A stretch of DNA of 64,000 bases from Roseibium aestuarii (GTDB taxonomy: Bacteria > Pseudomonadota > Alphaproteobacteria > Rhizobiales > Stappiaceae), in the NCBI RefSeq assembly GCF_008477545.1, contig NZ_VORA01000001.1, positions 1,612,001-1,676,000 of the forward strand, in the 5' to 3' direction. The stretch's first letter is position 1, and the number at the start of each line of letters is the position of its first letter. The notes below the pieces were generated by a model. It saw only the letters and a program-made list of their open reading frames with translations, was not told the DNA's origin and did no database searches. Below, piece by piece: positions 35,644 through 42,203 of this stretch. Both the position numbers and the translations under genes were made by a program.

Positions 35644-36345
35644 TCAGCTGGCGCAGAAGATCATGCGGAGCCGTGCATCGCGTGCCTGATGAATATGGGT
35701 CCGTGCGGCGGCCTCCGCGGCGTCGCTGTCGCGCGCGGCAATCGCGGTCGCCATGGCCCGGTGTTCGGCGACCGCGCCTTCGGCCCGTTCCGGCATGGTG
35801 AAGGTGGTGCTGGGCAGGAGGGCCAGGGAATCGTTCAGGTCTTCCAGCATGCGCAGGAGATAGTCATTGCGCGCGGCCTGATAGATCGCTTCGTGGAAGC
35901 GAATGTTTGCCTTGGCCAGGGCCTGCTCTTCCGCCGGACAGGCGATGAAGGCCTTGAGCGCCAGATCGATGGTGACCAGATCCACCGGCGTCGCATTCTC
36001 GGCCGCGAAACGTGCCGCAGCCCCCTCCAGAACCGCCCGCAAGGCATAGAGCTCCATCACCTGAGCCCGGCTCGGTTCGGCAACGGTCCAACCGCCACGG
36101 GTGGATTCGACCAGACCCCGCGCCTGCAAGCGGTTGAAGGCTTCGCGCACGGGGGTCCGGCTGACCTGCAATTCGACCGCGGTCTCGTCCTCGCGCATCC
36201 GCGCGCCCGGTTTCAGCTCGCCCTTGCGCATGCGCTCCAGAAGCAGACGGTAGACCTTGCTGCCGCGAGAGTTCTCCCCGCGGCCACGCTCGGTCGGTCC
36301 GGTGCCGGGCTCCGGCTGATTGTCTGCCTTTTCGGTGGTCGCCAC
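35644..36345 (-). CDS. GntR-family (FadR-type) regulator, likely of tcuAB
   Basis: A 233-residue regulator with an N-terminal winged helix-turn-helix (KVYRLLLERMRKGELKPGA, then ETAVELQVSRTPVREAFNRL) and a C-terminal all-helical FCD effector domain (LYALRAVLEGAAARFAAENA; FHEAIYQAARNDYLL), which in this family binds carboxylic acids through a metal site of histidines and an aspartate. It starts at GTG 36345, read divergently from tcuA across a 159-bp gap that contains a strong operator candidate. Salmonella tricarballylate genes are controlled by a LysR protein (TcuR), so control by a GntR/FCD protein would be a different wiring. The ligand is probably a tri- or dicarboxylate, inferred from context. 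Confidence 0.88.
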   Translation of the reverse strand: MATTEKADNQPEPGTGPTERGRGENSRGSKVYRLLLERMRKGELKPGARMREDETAVELQVSRTPVREAFNRLQARGLVESTRGGWTVAEPSRAQVMELYALRAVLEGAAARFAAENATPVDLVTIDLALKAFIACPAEEQALAKANIRFHEAIYQAARNDYLLRMLEDLNDSLALLPSTTFTMPERAEGAVAEHRAMATAIAARDSDAAEAAARTHIHQARDARLRMIFCAS

Positions 36346-36429
36346 TGTTCGATGTCCCTCGCGGATTCGTCCCCGTCTTCTTAGCCGATCTCCCGTCCGA
36401 TCCCAAACGCGATACTTGGTCGTTGTCAG

Positions 36430-36449
36430 TTTAGTATACTATTGTATCC
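36430..36449. promoter_or_regulatory. candidate GntR operator upstream of tcuA
   Basis: The element reads TTTAGTATAC, four variable bases, then GTATCC, and contains the perfect palindrome TAGTATACTA. It lies in the gap between the divergent GntR gene and tcuA, 55 bp before the tcuA start. GTATAC-type half-sites are usual for FadR-type GntR regulators. The same element, TTTAGTATAC-N4-GTAT-N-C, recurs upstream of the AbrB-family gene near 63.1 kb. Confidence 0.65.
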
Positions 36450-36504
36450 TAACTCGATCCATGGCAAGTGTTCCCCATGGCTAGCCGAGGGAGGAGGCAT
36501 CGCA

Positions 36505-37950
36505 ATGGGAGAAACATGGATCCGGACGGATGTTCTGGTGATCGGAGGAGGCAATGCGGCGCTTTGTGCCGCCATCGCCGCGCGGCGGCGAGGGGCCGAG
36601 GTTCTGGTCGTGGAAAAGGCTCCAAAGTTCTATCGGGGCGGCAACACGCGGCACACGCGCAACATGCGATGTGCCCATGACAGCGCGACGGACACGCTCA
36701 CCGGCCCCTATACGGAGGAGGAGTTCTGGGACGATCTTCTGCGCGTCACGGAGGGCAATACGGACGAGACGCTCGCCCGCCACATGATCGCCCGCTCCAA
36801 GGAGATGCTGACCTGGATTACCGATCAGGGCGTGCGGTTTCAGCCCTCGCTCGGCGGAACACTCAGCCTGGGCCGGACCAATTCCTTTTTCCTCGGTGGC
36901 GGCCGCGCGATGCTGAATGCATTGTATCGCACCGCCGAGGATCTGGGGGTCCAGGTCCTCTACGACACGGCGGTCACCGCGCTCGAGATCGAGGGCGGAA
37001 CGTTCCGCTGCGCCGAGGCACGTGCGAGCACCGGACCGGGAAATGAGGCGGGTGACCGCGAAGGTGACGGGGCCGCTCCTTCCGGGGCGCCCATGCGGAT
37101 CGAGGCCAAGGCTTTGGTCGCCGCGGCCGGCGGGTTCGAGGCCAACATCGAATGGCTGAAGGAGGGATGGGGCGAGTGCGCCGAAAATTTCCTCATTCGC
37201 GGCACGCCTTACAACCGGGGCGAGGTGCTGCGCATGCTGCTGGATGCGGGCGTGGAGCCCATCGGTGACCCGACCCAGTGCCACGCGGTGGCGATTGACG
37301 CCCGGGCGCCCCGTTTCGACGGCGGCATCATCACGCGGCTGGACTGCGTGGTCTTCGGCATCGTGGTCAATCGGCTGGCTGAGCGGTTCCACGATGAAGG
37401 CGAGGACTTCTGGCCCAAGCGCTATGCCATCTGGGGCCGCCTTGTCGCCGCCCAGCCCGATCAGATCGCCTACATTCTCTTCGACAGCAAGTCGCTCACC
37501 AGCTTCATGCCCTCGCTCTATCCGCCGATCCAGGCTTCGTCCATCGCGGAGCTGGCCGGCAAGCTGGACCTTCGGGCAGAGGCCCTGTCCCGGACGGTTG
37601 CCGAGTTCAACGGAGCGGTCCGCCCCGGCACCTTCGATCACACGATCTTCGATGATTGCCGGACCGAGGGACTGGCAATCGAAAAGACCCACTGGGCGCG
37701 GCGCCTGGAGGATCCTCCCTATTACGCCTATCCGGTCCGCCCCGGCATCACCTTCACCTATCTGGGAACGCGGGTCGACACGGAGGCCCGGGTGCAGATG
37801 CGCAGTGGGGACGCGGCCAGCAACATCTATGCAGCAGGAGAGATCATGGCCGGCAACGTGCTGGGCAAGGGGTATGCGGCCGGGATTGGCATGACGATCG
37901 GCAGCGTCTTCGGAAAGATCGCGGGAGAGGGAGCAGCTCGCCATGTTTGA
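36505..37950 (+). CDS. tcuA: FAD-dependent tricarballylate dehydrogenase (TcuA-like)
   Basis: A 481-residue flavoprotein of the succinate dehydrogenase/fumarate reductase family, close to TcuA, which oxidises tricarballylate to cis-aconitate in Salmonella. The dinucleotide motif DVLVIGGGNAALCAAIAARR is at residues 8-27, followed by RGGNTRHTRNMRCAHD in the FAD- and substrate-contact region, and the C-terminal IYAAGEIMAGNVLGKGYAAGIGMTIG is the FAD-closing motif. A short insertion (residues 175-200, glycine- and acid-rich) is unlike the canonical protein. GAGGAGG precedes ATG 36505. It overlaps tcuB by 8 bp. The tricarballylate porter gene tcuC does not follow; uptake may use one of the carboxylate systems further along. 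Confidence 0.88.
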   Translation: MGETWIRTDVLVIGGGNAALCAAIAARRRGAEVLVVEKAPKFYRGGNTRHTRNMRCAHDSATDTLTGPYTEEEFWDDLLRVTEGNTDETLARHMIARSKEMLTWITDQGVRFQPSLGGTLSLGRTNSFFLGGGRAMLNALYRTAEDLGVQVLYDTAVTALEIEGGTFRCAEARASTGPGNEAGDREGDGAAPSGAPMRIEAKALVAAAGGFEANIEWLKEGWGECAENFLIRGTPYNRGEVLRMLLDAGVEPIGDPTQCHAVAIDARAPRFDGGIITRLDCVVFGIVVNRLAERFHDEGEDFWPKRYAIWGRLVAAQPDQIAYILFDSKSLTSFMPSLYPPIQASSIAELAGKLDLRAEALSRTVAEFNGAVRPGTFDHTIFDDCRTEGLAIEKTHWARRLEDPPYYAYPVRPGITFTYLGTRVDTEARVQMRSGDAASNIYAAGEIMAGNVLGKGYAAGIGMTIGSVFGKIAGEGAARHV

Positions 37951-39088
37951 CAAGGATCCGCGGTTTTCGGACAGCCTGTCCACGGACCATCTGCAGGAGG
38001 CTGCCCGTCTGATGACGGTCTGCAACTCCTGCCGCTACTGTGAGGGGCTTTGCGCGGTTTTTCCGGCCATGGAGCTGCGCCGCAGCTTCGCGGAAGGGGA
38101 TCTGAACTATCTCGCCAACCTCTGCCATTCCTGTGCCGGCTGCTATCAGGATTGCCAGTTTTCGCCGCCACACGCCTTCAACGTCAATGTGCCTCAGACC
38201 CTCGCCAAGGTGCGCGCCGACAGCTATGCGGCCTACGTCTGGCCACCGGCCATGCGGCCGCTGTTCAAGCGCAATGGCACCGCCATCGCCGGCATCGCCG
38301 CCCTGTCCGTCGCCGGGTTCATTCTCGGCTTCGCGCTCTGGCATGATCCGGCTGTGCTGTTTCGCGGCGGCAGCTTCTACGCGCTCATGCCGCATAATGT
38401 CATGGCCGGGCTCTTTGGCGCGGCCTTCCTCTACATGCTCCTGGCCACGGGGCTGGGCTTGCGGGCATTCTGGCGCGACATCGGCGCCCAGAGCCTCGCG
38501 GCGGGCACCGCTTCATCCCTGTGGCAGGCGATGAAGGACGCCGCGCGCCTGCGTCATCTCGATGGCGGTGGGGTTGGATGCTACAACGAGGACGAAAGAC
38601 CGACGGACCGGCGGCGGATCTACCATCACCTGACGTTCTACGGCTTCCTGCTCTGCTTTGCGGCCACTTCGACGGCGACAGTCTATCACTATGTCTTCGG
38701 CTGGCCCGCCCCCTACGGGCTGTTCTCCCTGCCCAAGCTCTTCGGCATTCTGGGGGGGATCGGCCTGATCGTCGGCCCGGTTGGGCTCGCTCATACCAAG
38801 GCCAGACGGCATCCGGATCTGAAGGATGGGGCCGCGCGGGGCATGGAGGCAGCGTTCCTGCTCATGCTCTTCGGCACGGGCGCCAGTGGACTTCTGCTCA
38901 TGATCCTGCGGGAAACGCCTGCGATGGGGGTTGCCCTGTCCCTGCATCTGGGACTTGTCTTCGCCCTGTTTCTGACGATGCCCTATGGCAAGTTCGTGCA
39001 TGGGATCTATCGTTTCGCAGCGCTCGTTCTCTATGCCCGCGAGACGGAGTTGCAGCGGCCGGCGGAACCGCCTCAGGACCGCAGCTGA
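37943..39088 (+). CDS. tcuB: tricarballylate utilisation protein TcuB (membrane electron transfer, 4Fe-4S)
   Basis: A 381-residue membrane protein that re-oxidises the FAD of TcuA and passes electrons to the quinone pool. The N-terminal cytoplasmic part has two cysteine clusters, CNSCRYCEGLC at about residues 27-37 and CHSCAGCYQDC at about residues 59-69, typical for [4Fe-4S] centres. It then has six hydrophobic helices with several histidines (HDPAVLF, YHHLTFYGF, HYVFGWPAPYGL) that may bind haem b. The ATG lies inside the tcuA end, an 8-bp overlap, so the two are coupled. No terminator is evident; the next gene converges 35 bp on. Confidence 0.9.
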   Translation: MFDKDPRFSDSLSTDHLQEAARLMTVCNSCRYCEGLCAVFPAMELRRSFAEGDLNYLANLCHSCAGCYQDCQFSPPHAFNVNVPQTLAKVRADSYAAYVWPPAMRPLFKRNGTAIAGIAALSVAGFILGFALWHDPAVLFRGGSFYALMPHNVMAGLFGAAFLYMLLATGLGLRAFWRDIGAQSLAAGTASSLWQAMKDAARLRHLDGGGVGCYNEDERPTDRRRIYHHLTFYGFLLCFAATSTATVYHYVFGWPAPYGLFSLPKLFGILGGIGLIVGPVGLAHTKARRHPDLKDGAARGMEAAFLLMLFGTGASGLLLMILRETPAMGVALSLHLGLVFALFLTMPYGKFVHGIYRFAALVLYARETELQRPAEPPQDRS

Positions 39089-39123
39089 GGATCGCAGGAT
39101 CGAAGAGCCCGGCGGTGCCGGGG

Positions 39124-39849
39124 TCAGGAGGAGGGGACGCTGAGCCCCTCCACACCGTGGCGGGCAATGAAGCGGGCAACAGCGCCCGTGGCCTTCAGGT
39201 CCGCCACGACCGCCTCAAGCCAGGGCAGAGCTGCGGCGCGGGCAAGCGGTGTTCCGACCGCCTGACTGACAGTCATGAAGGTCCCGTCGAGCACGCGTGA
39301 CCCGGCAACTTTCTGACAGTCCCGCAGGAGCGCGCTGCGCAGACCGGTGAGGACGTCAAGCTGCCGCGCCTGAAAGACGTCGAGCGGATCCTGATCCGGG
39401 TCGACAAGGACAAGTGTTGCGACGCGAATGTTGCGCTTCAGCCAGAGGCCATAGGCCGAGCGATCCTTGGCGGCAAGGGTCAGGCCCGCCTGGTCGATCT
39501 CGTGAGCCTGCGTCAGGGGCGAGCGATCCCGCACCAGGGCCGTGGCCTCGATCTCGGCGTAAGGGGCGGTAAAGCAGATCGTCGTTGCACGATCCGGATC
39601 CGCACCGATGTTGCCGATGTCCCAGGCATTCTCCTGAGCGCCATCGGCAAGGGCGCCGGGCGAGGGATACTCCACGAAGCTCACGAGCACGCCGAGCCGC
39701 TGTGCGATGGCGCGCCCCACATCCGGTGAGACCCCGGCCGGGTCGCCGCCCGCATCACGGCCCGAGACCAGCAGGCGATTGGCCATGTTGATGCCGACGC
39801 GCAGGCGTCCGTTCAGGGCGAGATGCGCCCGGGCCTCTTCATCCGTCAT
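39124..39849 (-). CDS. family 3 solute-binding-like protein lacking a signal peptide
   Basis: A 241-residue protein with the fold signature of polar amino-acid ABC binding proteins (SBP_bac_3): LRVGINMANRLLVSG, GVSPDVGRAIAQRLGV, VEYPSPGALADG, AWDIGNIGADPDRA and FTAPYAEIEATALV. It has no signal peptide or lipobox: translation begins MTDEEARAHLAL after AGGAGG, and the domain starts within 15 residues, so it should stay in the cytoplasm. No permease or ATPase is adjacent. Cytoplasmic proteins of this type can be ligand sensors or enzymes (for instance cyclohexadienyl dehydratase-like), but no catalytic residue is visible. It converges with tcuB and is bounded upstream by a terminator, so it is an independent unit. 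Confidence 0.72.
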   Translation of the reverse strand: MTDEEARAHLALNGRLRVGINMANRLLVSGRDAGGDPAGVSPDVGRAIAQRLGVLVSFVEYPSPGALADGAQENAWDIGNIGADPDRATTICFTAPYAEIEATALVRDRSPLTQAHEIDQAGLTLAAKDRSAYGLWLKRNIRVATLVLVDPDQDPLDVFQARQLDVLTGLRSALLRDCQKVAGSRVLDGTFMTVSQAVGTPLARAAALPWLEAVVADLKATGAVARFIARHGVEGLSVPSS

Positions 39850-39895
39850 GTCATGTCCTCCTGTTGCGATCGATCATCCCACCTCGGCACCCCGG

Positions 39896-39922
39896 AAAAA
39901 AGGCCCGGCAGTATGCCGGGCC
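39896..39922 (-). terminator. rho-independent terminator of the SDR/ALDH/Liv operon
   Basis: On the - strand the stem GGCCCGGCA/TGCCGGGCC (9 perfect pairs, 3-nt loop) is followed by six T. It lies 43 bp after the SDR stop codon and 47 bp before the next gene, so it closes the operon that begins at the Liv binding protein. Confidence 0.9.
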
Positions 39923-39964
39923 GAGGAAAAGGCTGGGGAGCCTCGGGGAGACGACGCATCGGGA

Positions 39965-40687
39965 TCAGATGACGCCGCCATTCGGCTGGATCACCTGCCC
40001 CAGAACCCAGGAGGACCTGGGTGAGGCCAGGAAGGACACCACCTCGGCCACTTCCTCCGGGCGACCGACCCGGTTCAGCGGGCTCATGCCTGCCGAGCGT
40101 TGAAGCGCGGCTTCATCCTTGCCGGCGCGGAACAGGTCGGTGTCGATGGGGCCGGGGGCGACTGCATTGACCCGGATGCCGCGACCTGCGAGCTCTTTCG
40201 CCATGGAACGCACGAGGCACTCGACGGCGGCCTTGGTGGCACTGTAGGGGCCGACGCCCGGGACTGCATGGCGGACGAGTGTGGTCGTCGTCGCGATGAT
40301 GGTGCCGCCATCGGCGACAGACCGCGCCGCCTCGGCAAGAATGTTGAAGGCGCCAACGATATTGACTTCGACCAGCTTGCGGAAGTTGGCCGGGTCAAAC
40401 TGGGCGAGCGGTCCGGGGGGCACGTTGATGCCGGCATTGGCAACGACACAGGTGACCTTGGCCCCGAAGTCGCTTTCGACCTCCGCGAAGACCTGGGCGA
40501 TGTCCTGCGGATTGCCGATATCGGCGCGGTAGGCCTTGATCTGCGTTCCGGGTCCGCCCGTGGGGACCTCGGGAGCCGCGCTGACATAGGTGAAGGCCAC
40601 GTCGAACCCATCCTCATTCAGCTTCTTCACGCAGGCTGCGCCGATGCCGCGCGAGCCCCCGAACACGAGTGCAATTTTCCTGGACAT
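39965..40687 (-). CDS. short-chain dehydrogenase/reductase (SDR) family oxidoreductase
   Basis: A 240-residue classical SDR. The NAD(P)-binding motif LVFGGSRGIGAACVKKL is at residues 7-23, NAGI is at about residue 88, and the catalytic region is TTTTLVRHAVPGVGPYSATKAA, where the usual serine is replaced by a threonine while Tyr and Lys are in place. It is cytoplasmic, 3-oxoacyl-ACP reductase-like in course. It is the last gene of the operon with the aldehyde dehydrogenase, 36 bp upstream, and the Liv transporter, so it probably oxidises or reduces an imported alcohol, ketone or acid. The substrate is unknown. Confidence 0.86.
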   Translation of the reverse strand: MSRKIALVFGGSRGIGAACVKKLNEDGFDVAFTYVSAAPEVPTGGPGTQIKAYRADIGNPQDIAQVFAEVESDFGAKVTCVVANAGINVPPGPLAQFDPANFRKLVEVNIVGAFNILAEAARSVADGGTIIATTTTLVRHAVPGVGPYSATKAAVECLVRSMAKELAGRGIRVNAVAPGPIDTDLFRAGKDEAALQRSAGMSPLNRVGRPEEVAEVVSFLASPRSSWVLGQVIQPNGGVI

Positions 40688-40723
40688 TCTCTGAGCTTTC
40701 CTTGGAGTTCTATCTGATAAAAT

Positions 40724-42181
40724 TTATAGGGTGGAGATGGTTATGACCCGTTCTTCAGTCATTTCATGAACAGCATAGCGCGGGCCCTCCCGGCCAAAAC
40801 CGCTGTCCTTGGATCCGCCATAAGGCATGAGGTCGACGCGCGAGCTCGAGGTTTCGTTGATGTGAACGCCTCCGACCTCCAGGCTGAGGGCCGCGCGAAG
40901 GGCCTCGCCGATGTGATTGGTGAAGAGGCCCGAGGCGAGGCCGAAGGGCGTGGCGTTCACCCTCTCGACGGCCTCCGGCAGACTGGCGAAGGGTGCCAGG
41001 CACATGACCGGCCCGAAGATCTCGCGACACCCGACCTTCATCTCCGGGCTGACATTCTCGAGCAGGGTCGGAGCCATGACGGCGCCCTGTCTCCGGCCTC
41101 CGGCGAGACACCGGGCCCCTTGCGCGATCGCCTCATGCACCCAGGTTTCGACACGGATCGCCTCCCGCTCGGAGATCATCGGCCCGACGAAGGTGTCCGG
41201 CTGGTTGGGGTTGCCGAAGGAGAGCGCTTCCACCCGATCCGCCAGTCTGGCGGCCAGGGTGCTGTAGATCGGCTCCTCGATGAGGAGCATCTGGATCGAG
41301 GTGCAGACCTGTCCGGCCTTGCGATAGGCGGCATTGACGATCTTCGGCAGGGCCCGGTCGAGATCCGCATCCGCGCAGACCAACGTGAAGGCAATGGAGC
41401 CAAGCTCCATCTGGGTGCGGCGGAGGCCTGCCTTTTCCTGAATGGCGCGTCCGACTTCGGTGCTGCCGGTGAAGGCAAAAAAGCGTACGCGCTCATCCGC
41501 CAGAAGCGCCTGGGCGACGTCGCCGCCTCCCTGCAGAACGGAGAGGAACCCTTCGGGCATGCCCGCTTCGACCAGACAGCGTGCGAGCAGCATGGCCGTC
41601 AGCGGCGTCTGGCTCGAGGGCTTCAGGATCACGGCGTTGCCGGCTGCGAACCCCGGAGCCACCTTGTGGGTCACGGTGTTCAGGGGCGAATTGAAGGGCG
41701 TGATCGCCGCAATGACCCCAAGCGGCACACGGAGTGTGAAGCCGATGCGGCCGGACTGGCCCGGAGCGCCCTCCAGCGGGATCACCTCACCGGAAAGCCG
41801 GCGGGCTTCTTCCGCCGAGAGCCGGAGGGTTTCAAGGCAACGCTTGACCTCTCCGGCCGCATCGGAGCGGGTGAAGCCGGCCTCCCGGACCATGGCCGAA
41901 ACGAACTCTTCCTGCCGGGCGAGAACACGTGGAATGGTCCGTTGCAGGATCTCGCCGCGGTCATGGGGACCGGGCGCACCGGCGCGAAAGGCTGCATGGG
42001 CGGCCTCCACGGTTCGGGTCACCTGCGCTGCGTTGGCAGCGCGCAACCGGCAGAAGGGCTTCAGGGTGTATTTGTCGAGGAGATCGAAGGGGTCACCTTC
42101 GCCCGGTTCAAGCCGTCCGGCGATCATCACCTGATCCAGGGCTCCGAACTCCGGCTCCAGCAGGTCTTGCACATCAGTCAC
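40724..42181 (-). CDS. NAD(P)-dependent aldehyde dehydrogenase family protein
   Basis: A 485-residue aldehyde dehydrogenase. The cofactor-binding motif TPFNSPLNTVTHKVAPG and the FTGSTEVGRAI loop are present; the general base glutamate sits in MELGS at about residue 257 and the catalytic cysteine in GQVCTSIQM at about residue 293. The C-terminus shows ETSSSRVDLMPYGGSKDSGFG, typical of the family. No in-frame ATG exists before homology starts; GTG 42181, with AAAGGAAC upstream, is the start. It is 22 bp downstream of the fused Liv transporter gene and 36 bp before the SDR, so all belong to one operon. The succinate-semialdehyde or lactaldehyde type is possible; the sequence does not decide. Confidence 0.9.
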   Translation of the reverse strand: MTDVQDLLEPEFGALDQVMIAGRLEPGEGDPFDLLDKYTLKPFCRLRAANAAQVTRTVEAAHAAFRAGAPGPHDRGEILQRTIPRVLARQEEFVSAMVREAGFTRSDAAGEVKRCLETLRLSAEEARRLSGEVIPLEGAPGQSGRIGFTLRVPLGVIAAITPFNSPLNTVTHKVAPGFAAGNAVILKPSSQTPLTAMLLARCLVEAGMPEGFLSVLQGGGDVAQALLADERVRFFAFTGSTEVGRAIQEKAGLRRTQMELGSIAFTLVCADADLDRALPKIVNAAYRKAGQVCTSIQMLLIEEPIYSTLAARLADRVEALSFGNPNQPDTFVGPMISEREAIRVETWVHEAIAQGARCLAGGRRQGAVMAPTLLENVSPEMKVGCREIFGPVMCLAPFASLPEAVERVNATPFGLASGLFTNHIGEALRAALSLEVGGVHINETSSSRVDLMPYGGSKDSGFGREGPRYAVHEMTEERVITISTL

Positions 42182-42203
42182 GATTGTTCCTTTCCCGAGC
42201 GGC

